A stretch of DNA of 64,000 nucleotides from Streptomyces sp. NBC_01454. Its GTDB lineage: Bacteria; Actinomycetota; Actinomycetes; Streptomycetales; Streptomycetaceae. The position numbers and the translations under genes are program-made. Below are positions 7,485-16,691 of the stretch, in pieces. Under the pieces are notes generated by a model. That model was given only the letters and a program-made list of their open reading frames with translations, searched no databases and was not told where the DNA came from. The stretch covers positions 8,060,001 to 8,124,000 of the forward strand of contig NZ_CP109460.1 of assembly GCF_036227565.1 (NCBI RefSeq). Reading direction: 5' to 3'. Numbering within the stretch: position 1 is the stretch's first letter; each line of letters begins with the position of its first letter.

Positions 7485-7993
7485 GATCTGCCCTCCTGGT
7501 CGTGAGGGAGCCGAGTCTGCCAGGCACCACTGACAACGGCCGGGGGCATGAACCGGGGCCCGGCCGCGCTGCCCGGGCGGAAGAGTTGCCCGACGGAGCC
7601 CGCAGACGCCCTGCTCCCACTTCAGCCACAGCGGGTAGGCGCCGGGGACCGCGAGGATGACCGCGACGGCTCCCACCATGACGCCCGAGATGATCCGCAG
7701 TCTGCGATAGGCCCCGCGCGAACCGCGGGCTCTCAACCAGGATCCGTCCCGCCCGCCGCCGAGGCCTCGCCCGCCAGGACGAGACACCGACCACCCGCCG
7801 TCAGGGACCGGTCGGGGCCAGCCCCGTAGTGGATCCGGACCCGACCGCACCGCCCCGCGCCTGTCCTGGGCGCGGTCCGGGCGATCATGTGTCTCGTCAG
7901 GGCGGCTTCGTCCCGTTTGGCTGATCCCGCCCGATGCCCGGACCGAGGATCCGAGCCGATGCCGTCAGGTGACCGGTTGAGTGGCTCCTCGGT
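7485..7993. other. Gap of 509 bp with a possible small membrane-protein remnant
   Basis: No complete gene is supported. On the minus strand around 7590-7710 one frame reads a basic stretch followed by a hydrophobic helix (GVMVGAVAVILAVPGAY, then PLWLKWEQG). It looks like a real membrane segment rather than a shadow. There is an in-frame ATG at about 7679, but no ribosome site, and the frame runs into the DinB gene without a stop. This is either a decayed small membrane-protein gene or chance. Confidence 0.3.
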
Positions 7994-8641
7994 CTACGCC
8001 TTGTATGCGAGGAGCTGGACTTCCTGGAACTGCCGCCGGTCAGTGGGCCTCGGCTCGATCACCAGGCGGGCGGACTCCGCCAATCCGTGATCGCGCAGGA
8101 GCTCGGCAAGGCGATCGGGGGACCAGCGGTAGGCCGTCACCACCGTGTGGTTGTAGGCCTGCGTCTCGTGGTGGGGGCCGTCAGTGGCAGGGAAGTCGAT
8201 CACAAGATGCCCGCCGGGAGCCAGGACCCGGGCGAACTCGGCCAAGAGGGCGGGCAGGTCCTGCGGCGGGGTGTGGATGACGGACCACCGCGAGAGCACC
8301 CCGCCGAGCGCGCCCTCCTCGATGTCCAGCGCGGCCATCGAGCCGACCTCGAACCGCAGCCCGGGGTGGGCTTCGCGAGCGAGCTCGACCATCACAGGGG
8401 AGGCGTCGATGCCGAAGGCATGCAGGCCCAGCCCGTGGAGGTGAGCTGTGAGGTGGCCCGGTCCGCAGCCGAGGTCCGCCACCTTGCCGTCGCCGTTCGT
8501 CCGCACCAGCTCCGCGAAGGCACTCAGGAAGGCGCGCTCCAAAGGACGGTCGCGCAGGGTGTCGTGGAACAGCTGCGCGTAGGTGGGGGCGAGGGCGTCG
8601 TAGGCCTCGCGGGTGGCCTGCACGGTGTCGGGTTCGGTCAT
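7994..8641 (-). CDS. Class I SAM-dependent methyltransferase
   Basis: A 215-aa protein with a textbook SAM site: VADLGCGPGHLTAHL (motif I, about residues 52-66), FGIDASPVMVELAR (motif II, acidic residue after beta2), and FARVLAPGGHLVIDFP (post-III). An N-terminal helix with YDALAPTYAQLF precedes the fold. This is the Methyltransf_11/25 type acting on small molecules; the substrate is unknown. I prefer the ATG at 8641 (MTEPDTVQ) over the longer frame upstream, which adds 35 residues of non-conserved character. It has no obvious operon partner. Confidence 0.85.
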   Translation of the reverse strand: MTEPDTVQATREAYDALAPTYAQLFHDTLRDRPLERAFLSAFAELVRTNGDGKVADLGCGPGHLTAHLHGLGLHAFGIDASPVMVELAREAHPGLRFEVGSMAALDIEEGALGGVLSRWSVIHTPPQDLPALLAEFARVLAPGGHLVIDFPATDGPHHETQAYNHTVVTAYRWSPDRLAELLRDHGLAESARLVIEPRPTDRRQFQEVQLLAYKA

Positions 8642-8864
8642 CCGGAGACCGTAGCGGGAGGAGAGGCGATGCGGGAACGCTGGCCCGGATGCACGCTGGT
8701 GGGGTCGACCGCGACCTCCCACCAGCGTGTACCTGCCGTTGCTCACCGGCAGGAACGGCCACAGCCGTTCCCGCGCGGCATCCGACGGATCACCACGCTG
8801 ATCCCGCCCCGTGCCCGGACCAACGAGTCACGGGCAAGCCAGTCGCATGATCGCCCGTCAGCTC

Positions 8865-10202
8865 CTAGTAAGCGGCGACCCGCCAGGTCAGCGAGCGGGA
8901 CATCAGCTTGCGCACCGCGGGGTCGCGGACCGCGTCGGTACGGTCGGTGGCCCGGACGGTGACCCGATGGGTGCGGCCGTCGGCCGGTACCCCGAGGGCC
9001 CGCGGGACGACCGTGTGCCGGCCACGCGCGGCCCGGCGCTCGCGGCCGTCGACGTACCACCGCACCCGCGCGGAGGCGGGCACGGCCACGCGGATACGTG
9101 CCCCGCGGGGGACCGCCCGGTCGGTGGTCACCGGACTGCTCAGCACGCTCGCACAGCGGTAGAAGCCCGCGATCATCGCCTCACGGCCGGGCAGGTTGAA
9201 CTGCCGGCCGAGCGACCGCATGATCGAGTTTTCGGTGGGGCGGTTGAGCCCGTGCGGGTAGTAGCCGCCGCCCTCGAACGCGCCGACCGTGCCGCCGTCC
9301 GGTGACTCCTGGCCGATCCAGCGGTACCACTTCTGCTGCTGGGCGGTCATCTGGTCGGCGGAGAGGGTGCTGAGATTGGCCTGGGTGGGCTCGGGGCCCG
9401 AGTAGGTCCCGGACTCGCCGTATTCGTACTCGTCGGCGAGCTTGCCGAGCGAGTGACCGGTCTCGTGCACCGCGATCTGGTCGGACCGGTCGTTGTCGGA
9501 GGAGGCGGTGGCGATCCCGTCGTAACCGACCTGCGAGGAGATGTCGTTGTAGCCCGCGCCGCCGTACTTGGTGGAGTTCGAGAGCACCACGACGAGGTCG
9601 GCGGCCGGGGCCTTGGCCGCGTACGACTCGACCTTGTTGGTGTCCACGCACAGCAGCCGCTCGGTGCCGTCGCAGAAGAAGGCGGAGTTCAGGGCGGTGT
9701 CCCGCACCACGTCCTGCGTCGGGTCCCCGGAGACACCCGAGTCGTGGGAAACGGCGTCGACGGCCCAGACGTTGAACAGGCCGGTGTAGGAGGCGTACGG
9801 CTCGACGGCGCTCATCTTGGCCCACTTGGTGCGGACGTCCGCGTGGAAGTCCTCCTGCTGGGCGGCGGTGTAGCCGTCACCGATGAAGACGACGTCGAGC
9901 TTGCTGCCGACCGGCCCGTTCTGCACGATCGGGGTCACGTCGCCGTCGCCGGCGATCGTGGCCCGCTCGGACGGGGAGAGGGGCTTGGAGACGGGGACAC
10001 CGGTATGCCGAGGGTGTCCGGAGGCCCCTGTGAAGAACTCGACTTGCTGGGTCTGTTGCGCGTGCGGGGGCGCTGTCGGGGTGGCGCCCTGGGCGGTGGC
10101 CCCGGCGGCCCCGGTGGCCGTCGCGGTGGCCACCGCCACCGCGAGGATGCCGACGGACACCGCGCTGCGTATGGGATTGCGTCTGGAGGTGTGAGTGCGC
10201 AT
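8865..10202 (-). CDS. Secreted M64-family zinc metallopeptidase
   Basis: A 445-aa protein with a Sec signal peptide (hydrophobic about residues 14-30, cleavage near ATAQG). The catalytic motif is HETGHSLGKLADEYEYG at residues 246-262, the M64 (IgA peptidase M64) HExxH...DEYEYG signature, with upstream VVFIGDGYTAAQQ also typical of the family. A C-terminal beta domain of about 90 residues (RVAVPASARVRWYVDG) may be Ig-like. The ATG at 10202 follows GGGAGGAACC. It is probably an extracellular peptidase acting on proteins or peptides; the exact target is unknown. Confidence 0.88.
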   Translation of the reverse strand: MRTHTSRRNPIRSAVSVGILAVAVATATATGAAGATAQGATPTAPPHAQQTQQVEFFTGASGHPRHTGVPVSKPLSPSERATIAGDGDVTPIVQNGPVGSKLDVVFIGDGYTAAQQEDFHADVRTKWAKMSAVEPYASYTGLFNVWAVDAVSHDSGVSGDPTQDVVRDTALNSAFFCDGTERLLCVDTNKVESYAAKAPAADLVVVLSNSTKYGGAGYNDISSQVGYDGIATASSDNDRSDQIAVHETGHSLGKLADEYEYGESGTYSGPEPTQANLSTLSADQMTAQQQKWYRWIGQESPDGGTVGAFEGGGYYPHGLNRPTENSIMRSLGRQFNLPGREAMIAGFYRCASVLSSPVTTDRAVPRGARIRVAVPASARVRWYVDGRERRAARGRHTVVPRALGVPADGRTHRVTVRATDRTDAVRDPAVRKLMSRSLTWRVAAY

Positions 10203-10466
10203 GGGGGGTTCCTCCCGGATCCCGCCGCACGAGCGGCGGGTCGAAGCCGAATTCAGGCGCGCTCAACGTAGGCGCTCCGGGGGCGTGGAGCAACGGATGG
10301 TGCCCAAGTGGCCGGGTGGAGGTGGGTAGTTCGCTGTCGGGTGCGCCCTGGCGGCCTCGTGCCGTCGCGTCCGGCGTGGCGGTCTCCGTCAGTACCTCGG
10401 TTGACCGACGGCATCCGCGACCGGCACCGCGAGGTACGACGAGGCCCGTTGTGCCCCGCCTTGTGG

Positions 10467-11957
10467 TCAGGGGAGTCGCGAGGGGGGCGAGATCTCCTCG
10501 CCGGGCGGTGCGGTCTGCGGGACGGCGGCGCGGGTGCGGCGGGAGAAGTGGAAGCCGACCAGCAGGACCGCCGCCCAGACCGGAGCCACGTACAGCGCGA
10601 TTCTGCTGTCGGCGTCGAAGCCGAGCAGCACCAGAACGAGGCCGAGGAAGGCGAGGACGAAGTAGTTCGACACGGGGGCCAGCGGCATCCGGAAGGCGAC
10701 CTGCCGCAGCCGTCCGGCGCGAACCGCCGCCCGGTAGCGCAGATGTGCCCAGGCGATGATGCCCCAGGTGAAGACCGCGGCGATGGTCGCGACACTGGTG
10801 ACGTACGCGAAGGCTTCTTCGGGCACGAAGTAGTTCGCGGCCACCCCCAGCAGCATGACGGTCATGGACGCGAGGATGCCCGCGGCGGGTACGCCCTGGC
10901 GGCTGACCTTCCCGAAGACGGCCGGCGCGTGCCGGTCCCGGGACAGGGTGAGCAGCATCCGGCCGGTGGAGAACACCCCGCTGTTGCAGGAGGACAGTGC
11001 CGCGGTGAGCACCACCATGTTCACCACTCCGGCCGCCGCGGGAATCCCGACCTTCGCGAAGACCAGCACGAACGGGCTGACGTCCGGATCGAGTTGGTTC
11101 CACGGGACCAGCGCCATGACCGCGGTGAGGGCACCGAGATAGAACAGGGCGATCCGCCAGATCACCCGGCGCACGGCGCTGGGCAGGGTCTTCTCCGGGT
11201 CCTTGCTCTCCCCGGCGGTCACCCCGAGCAGCTCGACCCCGACGAAGGCGAACACGACCACCTGCATCGCGAGCAGCGGGCCGGCCATGCCGTGCGGGAA
11301 GAAGCCACCGTGCGTCCAGATGTTGCTCAGCGCGGCGGTCTTCCCCAGCGGGCCGAAACCGAGGAGGAGGACGGCCGCCGCCATGAGCAGCAGCACGACG
11401 ATGGTCAGCACCTTGATGAGCGCGAACCAGAACTCGAACTCCCCGAACAGCCGGACCGCCAGCAGATTGGCCAGGCCGAGCACCGCAAGGGCCAGCAGTC
11501 CGGGCAGCCACTGGGGTACTTCGGGCCACCAGAAGCGGACGTAGATCCCGGCCGCGGTCAGCTCCGCGGTACCGGTGACCACCCACATCAGCCAGTAGCT
11601 CCAGCCGGTGGCGAACCCGGCCCAGTCGCCGATGAACTCCTCGGCGTAGGTGGCGAACGAACCGGACACCGGCCGGTACACCAGCAGCTCACCCAGGGCA
11701 CGCATCACGAAGAAGACGACCACACCGGCGACCGCGTAGGTGATCAGCAGACCCGGTCCGGCCTCGTGGAGCGCCTTGGCGGAGCCGAGGAACAGCCCGA
11801 CGCCGATCGTTCCGCCGATGGCGATCATCTGGATGTGGCGGGGCTGCAGCCCCCGGTGGAGGTGTTCGGGGTCGGAGGTGTCAGGGGCGGGGGAGCCGGG
11901 GCCAGGGGGGTGGTGCCCCGTGGGGTGCGGTGAGGAGGCGGGAGGCAGGTGCGTCAC
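10467..11957 (-). CDS. Amino acid permease (APC superfamily, AnsP/CycA-like)
   Basis: A 496-aa permease with 12 predicted helices. It begins with LQPRHIQMIAIGGTIGVGLFLGS, the TM1 signature of the AAT family, and contains MRALGELLVYRPVSGSFATYA and WAGFATGWSYWLMWVV. The family imports amino acids by proton symport. It lies 51 bp downstream of an alanine racemase on the same strand, which points to L- or D-alanine (or D-serine/glycine) as cargo, as in CycA. That assignment is inferred from context. GTG start at 11957. Likely cotranscribed with alr. Confidence 0.85.
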   Translation of the reverse strand: MTHLPPASSPHPTGHHPPGPGSPAPDTSDPEHLHRGLQPRHIQMIAIGGTIGVGLFLGSAKALHEAGPGLLITYAVAGVVVFFVMRALGELLVYRPVSGSFATYAEEFIGDWAGFATGWSYWLMWVVTGTAELTAAGIYVRFWWPEVPQWLPGLLALAVLGLANLLAVRLFGEFEFWFALIKVLTIVVLLLMAAAVLLLGFGPLGKTAALSNIWTHGGFFPHGMAGPLLAMQVVVFAFVGVELLGVTAGESKDPEKTLPSAVRRVIWRIALFYLGALTAVMALVPWNQLDPDVSPFVLVFAKVGIPAAAGVVNMVVLTAALSSCNSGVFSTGRMLLTLSRDRHAPAVFGKVSRQGVPAAGILASMTVMLLGVAANYFVPEEAFAYVTSVATIAAVFTWGIIAWAHLRYRAAVRAGRLRQVAFRMPLAPVSNYFVLAFLGLVLVLLGFDADSRIALYVAPVWAAVLLVGFHFSRRTRAAVPQTAPPGEEISPPSRLP

Positions 11958-12008
11958 GGGGAGGCTCTCTCGTCGGGGGCGGAGTGATCCAAGGGTGAGT
12001 GGGCGCTC

Positions 12009-13277
12009 TCAGTACCCGCCGCAGGACGCGCCCGTGTAGGTGCGCGGAACGCGGGAGCCGATACGGGCGACGATTTCGTGGGAGATGGTGTGGGCGGCAC
12101 GGGCCCAGTCCTCCGCGCCGGGCTCCCCGTGGTCACCGGGCCCGAAGAGCACGACCTCGTCCCCGGGAGCCGCCGGCGCGTCACCGAGGTCGAGGACGAA
12201 CTGGTCCATGCACACGGTGCCCGCCACCGTGCGGCGCCGGCCGGCGGCGAGGACCGGGCCGGTCTGCGAGGCGTGCCGGGGGACACCGTCGGCGTAGCCG
12301 AGGGGGACCAGGCCGAGGGTCGTCTCGCGAGCGGTGCGGTAGCGGTGGCCGTAGGAGACACCCTGCCCGGCGGGCACCCGTTTGACGGAGGCGAGCCGTG
12401 CGGTGAGAGTCATCGCCGGCCGCAGCCCCAGCTCCGCAGGGCCGGCCCGGTACGGCACCGGGCTCAGCCCGTAGACGGCGAGCCCGGGACGCACCAGGTC
12501 GAAGTGTGCCTCCGGAAGGGTCAGGGTGGCGGCCGAGTTGGACAGATGCAGGACCTCGGGGGTGAGCCCCGCCTTCCGGGCGAGCTCCACCGCACCGCGG
12601 AAGCGGGCCAACTGCTGCTCACCGCCGGGGTGTCCGGGCTCGTCGGCGCGGGCCAGGTGCGACCACACCCCGACGACCCGGACGTACCCTGCGGCTTCGG
12701 CGCGCGCGGCGGTGTCCAGCAGCGCCCGCCAGTCGGCCTCGCCGGCGCCGCCGCGGCCGAGCCCGGTCTCCGCTTCGAGGTGCAGCAGAGCCGGACGGTC
12801 CACGGCACGGGCCGCCCGGACCGCTGCCCGCACCGCCCAGTCGGCACCGGCCGACACCTCGACTCCGGCGGCCACCGCGGCACTCCAGTCGTCCCCCGGC
12901 GTCAGCAGCCAGGCCAGCAGCCGCCCGGGGACCCCGGCCGCGCGCAGCGTCAGCGCCTCCCGTAGGCCGGCGACGCCGATCCAGGTGGCGCCGCCCGCCA
13001 GTGCCGCGCGGGCGGTGGCGACCATGCCGTGCCCGTAGCCGTCGGCCTTGACCACGGCCATCACCTCGGCGGAGCCCGCCGCCGCACGCAGCCGGCCGAC
13101 GTTGGCGCGGATCGCCGCCAGATCGATGTGCGCCCGGGCCGGCGGCCCGGCGGACGGGTCGGTCCCTCCGGCCTCCTCGTTGGAGGCCCCGGGAAGCCGC
13201 CGTTCCGCGACGGCGGTCACCACCGGTCGATGTCCAGCTCCGACGATCTCGGCCCCGCGGGGAATGCCGAAAGTCAT
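12009..13277 (-). CDS. alr: Alanine racemase (PLP-dependent)
   Basis: A 422-aa racemase interconverting L- and D-alanine in the cytoplasm. The N-terminal TIM barrel starts at HIDLAAIRANV, the PLP lysine is in VMAVVKADGYGHG, the catalytic Tyr in GVSYGHRYRT, and GYADGVPR and GTVCMDQFVLDLG mark the C-terminal beta domain. The first ~50 residues (to GPPARA) are an extra N-terminal tail not needed for the fold. It is not accompanied by the tsaE-type genes that flank the main streptomycete alr, but sits with an amino acid permease downstream. That suggests a second, uptake- or catabolism-linked racemase. The gene starts downstream of a heptamer repeat array. Confidence 0.92.
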   Translation of the reverse strand: MTFGIPRGAEIVGAGHRPVVTAVAERRLPGASNEEAGGTDPSAGPPARAHIDLAAIRANVGRLRAAAGSAEVMAVVKADGYGHGMVATARAALAGGATWIGVAGLREALTLRAAGVPGRLLAWLLTPGDDWSAAVAAGVEVSAGADWAVRAAVRAARAVDRPALLHLEAETGLGRGGAGEADWRALLDTAARAEAAGYVRVVGVWSHLARADEPGHPGGEQQLARFRGAVELARKAGLTPEVLHLSNSAATLTLPEAHFDLVRPGLAVYGLSPVPYRAGPAELGLRPAMTLTARLASVKRVPAGQGVSYGHRYRTARETTLGLVPLGYADGVPRHASQTGPVLAAGRRRTVAGTVCMDQFVLDLGDAPAAPGDEVVLFGPGDHGEPGAEDWARAAHTISHEIVARIGSRVPRTYTGASCGGY

Positions 13278-13611
13278 GCCACCGTCCTTCCATGGAATCC
13301 GTTACGGCGTGACGCGCCGCAGGTGGAGCCATGGTTTCGGCGGGGGCACGGCCCGTCATCGTTCGCTCGGCACTGTTTCGGAGCACCGGGGAGTGGGCGC
13401 GGAACAACGGGCGGGGCCGGGGACGGAGCGGGGCCCGGACGGCAAATGGCGGGCAACGGGCAACGGGCAATGGGCAATGGGCGACGGGCAATGGGCAATG
13501 GGCAATGGGCGACGGGCAACGGGCGGCGAGCGGCGGTCGGCGGTCGGCGATGCCGGGGGAGCCCCGCTCAGCGACGCCCGGGAAGGGGCAACCGAGGAAG
13601 CCCGGGGCCCG
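13278..13611. other. Intergenic region between alr and pucR-type genes
   Basis: 334 bp with no supported gene. It contains the heptamer tandem array (separate entry). It should carry the alr promoter and the 3' end of the PucR regulator transcript. Small open frames here merely read the repeat in different phases. Confidence 0.6.
13451..13548. repeat. 7-bp tandem repeat array (GGGCAAT/GGGCAAC/GGGCGAC)
   Basis: Fourteen consecutive 7-bp units. Their order is GGGCAAC x2, GGGCAAT x2, GGGCGAC, GGGCAAT x3, GGGCGAC, GGGCAAC, then GGGCGGC, GAGCGGC and GGTCGGC x2 as degenerate edge units. Because 7 is not a multiple of 3, all frames read through with the same low-complexity peptide cycle, so this is not coding. 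Variation is confined to positions 5-7 of the unit. It lies about 175 bp upstream of alr and 60 bp past the PucR stop. Confidence 0.9.
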
Positions 13612-15246
13612 TCACCCGGACATCTCCGCAGCGTTGTCCGGGCCTGCCTCCGTGCCCTCCGCGCCCTCCGCGCCGTATTGGCGGGCCGTGAGCTGGAGCA
13701 GCAGTGCGGTACGGACTTCCGGGTCGTCCAGCGGCAGAGCCACCACGTCCTGGAGCCGGCGCATCCGGTGGCGCAGGGTGTTGGGGTGGATGTGCAGCCG
13801 GGCCGCGGCGGCTCGCGGATCGCCCCGCTCCTGCAGCCAGGCGTGCAGCGTCGCCACACCACTGGTGCCGTATGCCCGGTCGTGCTCCACCAACTGCGGC
13901 AACGGTCCGACGCCCGCGACCCGGGCCGCTCCGGCGGAGCGGGCGAGATGGCGGAGAACGACCGTGGCCCACACCTCGTCGTGGAGCGCCTGCTCGCGGG
14001 CGATCAGGCCCGTACGGAGCAGATCGAGGGTGTCATCGGCCTGCTCACGGGAGCGGGCCAGCCCGGCGACCGACGTCGCGAGTCCACCGGCGGCGACGAG
14101 GGGAGCGGGCCGGCCGGCGGGACCGCAGAGGGTCTCCAGCCACCCCGATTCCCCGTCCGCTGCCGGGTCGATCCGCTCCGCCGGAACGATCCCGTAGACC
14201 ACACCACCGACGATCGCCGCAGGTGAACGTAGTCGCGAGCTGCGGAATCGGGACATCCGCTCCCAGACGGTCAGTCGCTGCCGCTCCGCCTCGGCCTCGT
14301 CCGTGCCGCGCACCCCTACGGCGATCACCCGCCAGGGGCCGGCCGTCAGTTCCAGGCGCCGCGCCGCGTCCGCCGCTCCGTCCTGGCCGTGCAGCACCGT
14401 GGCGACCATGTCGGTCAGCACCAGGCGCTCCACATCCGCCCCGGCCCGTCGGCGCAGCAGGTGCAGCGCCGCCATGGCGGCGGTCTCCGCGAACGCCTCG
14501 GCCCGCTCGGCGGGGACCGGCCCCGGCACGATCGCCCAGATCGAGCCGAGCACATCCCCGCCGGCGTGTACCGGCACCACCAGCCGCGGCTTGGTTCCCT
14601 CGGCCACCGCGGGGACGTACAGGGGAGCGGTGTCCTGGGCGATCTTGCGGAAGACGCCGTGCCGCCGGAAGTGCGCATTCACCTCGTCGGGCACGCCGCG
14701 GCCCATGATGGTGGCGACCCGTGCCTCGTCGCCCCGCTCCTGCCGGGCGGAGTAGGCGAGCACCCGTGAACTGCGGTCCTCGATGGTGACCGGGGCATCG
14801 ATCACGGCGGCGATGGCGTCGGCCAGCCCGAAGAGATCCCCCGCCTCACCGCACGCCGCGCCCGCGCCGGAGTCCGCGTACCCCTCGCTGTCCAGCACCG
14901 CGCGCAGCAGCGACACCACCTGTGCCCAGCCCGCCTGCGGCTCCACCTGCACCAACGGCAGCCCCGCGGCGTTCGCGGCGGTGAGCACCGTTTCGTCGTC
15001 CGCGGCCGGGGCCTTCAGCAGCAGCGCGCCGGCCGACCGTGCGGCGCACCACGCCACCAGCCGCCGGGCCTGGGCCCGATCGGTGAGGTTCACCCCGAGG
15101 ACGACATCGCCGGGGTGCAGATCGAATCCGCCGTCCGGTTCCGCGATCACCACATCGCCCACCGGTACCGCGGTGCCTCCGGGAGCGCACACTCCCGACA
15201 GCACGGCCGGCCCGACGGAGCTGAGAAGCCGCTGCAGACTCATCAC
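13612..15246 (-). CDS. PucR/CdaR-family transcriptional regulator
   Basis: A 544-aa cytoplasmic activator. The N-terminal PucR domain contains GDVVLGVNLTDRAQARRL. The middle is a GAF-like/GGDEF-like segment (DAPVTIEDRSSRVLAYS at about residue 150), and the C-terminal PucR helix-turn-helix is ARLHIHPNTLRHRMRRLQDV. Relatives regulate purine catabolism, proline dehydrogenase or sugar-acid genes. It is on the same strand as alr and the permease but upstream of them, separated by the repeat array; whether it controls them is unknown. The stop is followed by Ala/Glu-rich low-complexity codons (AEGAEGTEA). Confidence 0.85.
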   Translation of the reverse strand: MMSLQRLLSSVGPAVLSGVCAPGGTAVPVGDVVIAEPDGGFDLHPGDVVLGVNLTDRAQARRLVAWCAARSAGALLLKAPAADDETVLTAANAAGLPLVQVEPQAGWAQVVSLLRAVLDSEGYADSGAGAACGEAGDLFGLADAIAAVIDAPVTIEDRSSRVLAYSARQERGDEARVATIMGRGVPDEVNAHFRRHGVFRKIAQDTAPLYVPAVAEGTKPRLVVPVHAGGDVLGSIWAIVPGPVPAERAEAFAETAAMAALHLLRRRAGADVERLVLTDMVATVLHGQDGAADAARRLELTAGPWRVIAVGVRGTDEAEAERQRLTVWERMSRFRSSRLRSPAAIVGGVVYGIVPAERIDPAADGESGWLETLCGPAGRPAPLVAAGGLATSVAGLARSREQADDTLDLLRTGLIAREQALHDEVWATVVLRHLARSAGAARVAGVGPLPQLVEHDRAYGTSGVATLHAWLQERGDPRAAAARLHIHPNTLRHRMRRLQDVVALPLDDPEVRTALLLQLTARQYGAEGAEGTEAGPDNAAEMSG

Positions 15247-15527
15247 TGGGCATCACCCGCTCACCGTTCCGCCCCCATCGTGCACCACGGATTCCGCACC
15301 GGGGCACGCGGCCTCTGCGGGGGAGACGTGCGGGGGCGCGGCCGGGGTCCGCGCAGGGCTCTGTGGCGGCGGCCGCGCGGGGCTTTGCCGGCCCCCGATC
15401 CACCGCGGTGACGAGTCCCGTGCACTCCCGTTTGTCCAAGGTCATCTGCGGGAACCCGAAGAGACTCGGCTGCGGTCCGCGGGCTGTTGCATGCCGGTGG
15501 ACCGAGATGATCCAGAAGGAGGCTCCT

Positions 15528-15701
15528 GTGAAGCAGCAAGTGGCGCGGATGGCGTACCTGTTGAAAAGGTCGTTGTGGGGTGGACGGTCGCGGCTCGATC
15601 ACCCCGAGTCGCACCGCGCGCAGCCCCGGCGCGACGCGAATCTGATCAACCACTATGTGCCGTCGGGGTCGTCGGGGGCGTCGATGCCGAGGGGGCAGTG
15701 A
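15528..15701 (+). CDS. Small basic protein of unknown function
   Basis: A 57-aa ORF beginning at a GTG preceded by an excellent AGAAGGAGG ribosome site, which is the main reason for calling it. The sequence is Arg/Lys-rich (ARMAYLLKRSLWGGRSRLDH, then RRDANLINHYVPSGSSGAS) with a predicted amphipathic helix at residues 5-17. It has no signal peptide or recognised domain. It is divergent from the PucR gene with about 280 bp between. Too short to assign; it may be DNA- or membrane-binding. Confidence 0.6.
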   Translation: MKQQVARMAYLLKRSLWGGRSRLDHPESHRAQPRRDANLINHYVPSGSSGASMPRGQ

Positions 15702-15950
15702 GCGGCCGGCTCATCAGGGCCCGGTAGCCGGCTCAAGGGGCCCGGCGGTCGGCTCAAGGGGGTCCGGCCGCCGGCTGACGAGGGCCGGTCACGCCACTGA
15801 ACGGGCACCGGAGTGCGCGTACTTGACGCAGAGGAGTCCCCTCCCGCTTTTTGCCTACTCGTGACAGGTATTGAACGGTCTCGGGTGTGCCTCCGTATCT
15901 TTCGGTGTCCGTGCCCCAGAGGCGCTGATCCACGATGCGAGGAGGACACC

Positions 15951-16298
15951 ATGACTCACCCCGGTATCCCGCCGATCCAGGCCCTGCCGGACGGAGACGC
16001 CGAGCTCTCCTTGGTGGTTCGCGTGCAGTGGGAGGACGTCGCCGCGCTCGGCCAGGACGCCGCCCGGCTCGCGGCCCGGTGGAAGCGCCCGGTGACCCTG
16101 GACGAGGCCGCCAGCCAGCGGCTGCGGATACGTCCGCCGGCCGCCCAGCCCACCCATGCCAAGACGGTCACCCAGGAGCGGGCCCAGCCCGCCATGGCGG
16201 CCACGACGGTGTCCCCCCTGCCCACCCGCTCCCCCCAGGAACAGGCCCGGCAGGCGATCGAGAAGATCAACGGAACCACCGGGCACGAGACGGCGTAG
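15951..16298 (+). CDS. Hypothetical protein
   Basis: A 115-aa soluble protein with an ATG behind a GGAGG site (spacing 5). The N-terminal half is hydrophilic with a helix around ALGQDAARLAARWK. The middle is Pro/Ala/Thr-rich, and the C-terminus ends with a helix (SPQEQARQAIEKIN). No recognised family, no signal, no transmembrane segment. A strong hairpin terminator follows 48 bp after the stop. Confidence 0.65.
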   Translation: MTHPGIPPIQALPDGDAELSLVVRVQWEDVAALGQDAARLAARWKRPVTLDEAASQRLRIRPPAAQPTHAKTVTQERAQPAMAATTVSPLPTRSPQEQARQAIEKINGTTGHETA

Positions 16299-16344
16299 CG
16301 CCGCGAAGGGCTGAGACACGCCAGGGGCAACCGCTCCACCGGTC

Positions 16345-16375
16345 CGGGGGCGGCAGTCAGGGATTGCCGCCCCCG
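16345..16375 (+). terminator. Hairpin terminator
   Basis: Perfect 11-bp stem (CGGGGGCGGCA at 16345-16355; complement at 16365-16375) with a 9-nt loop, 47 bp after the stop of the 115-aa hypothetical gene. Confidence 0.75.
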
Positions 16376-16400
16376 CCGTTTCCCGCGCGGCCGCTGCCGG

Positions 16401-16691
16401 ATGGCCGTCCCGTCGAACGCCATGCTCTACCTCACCGCCGCCGGACCCGTCGTGGTCCAGGAGGAGCCGCTGTGCACCGGACCGGTCGAGGCCGCGCCGT
16501 TCGACCGTGCCGCGCTGATCACCGCGCTGCGCGCCGACCAGGCCGGCGAGACCGATTTCCCCGAGTTCGTCCAGGGGCGCCGGCAGGCCGGTGTGCTCTG
16601 GTACGACGTCGATCTCGACGCCCGCACCTGCACCTACTACGGAGCCGAGGGCGACAGTTACACCGAGAACTATGCGGCCGTCACCCTCTGA
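16401..16691 (+). CDS. Hypothetical small soluble protein
   Basis: A 96-aa ORF; an in-frame ATG at 16422 (MLYLTAAGPVV) is an equally good start and gives 89 aa. The sequence has the GC3 bias of real genes. Its motifs are LITALRADQAGETDFPEF, a likely helix, and WYDVDLDARTCTYY, a beta hairpin. No ribosome site stands out at 16401. No family recognised; it looks like a small alpha+beta protein. Confidence 0.5.
   Translation: MAVPSNAMLYLTAAGPVVVQEEPLCTGPVEAAPFDRAALITALRADQAGETDFPEFVQGRRQAGVLWYDVDLDARTCTYYGAEGDSYTENYAAVTL

Noticed and set aside
13451..13548. Possible CRISPR array
   Set aside because: Units are 7 bp with no spacers and no cas genes nearby; it is a simple tandem repeat.
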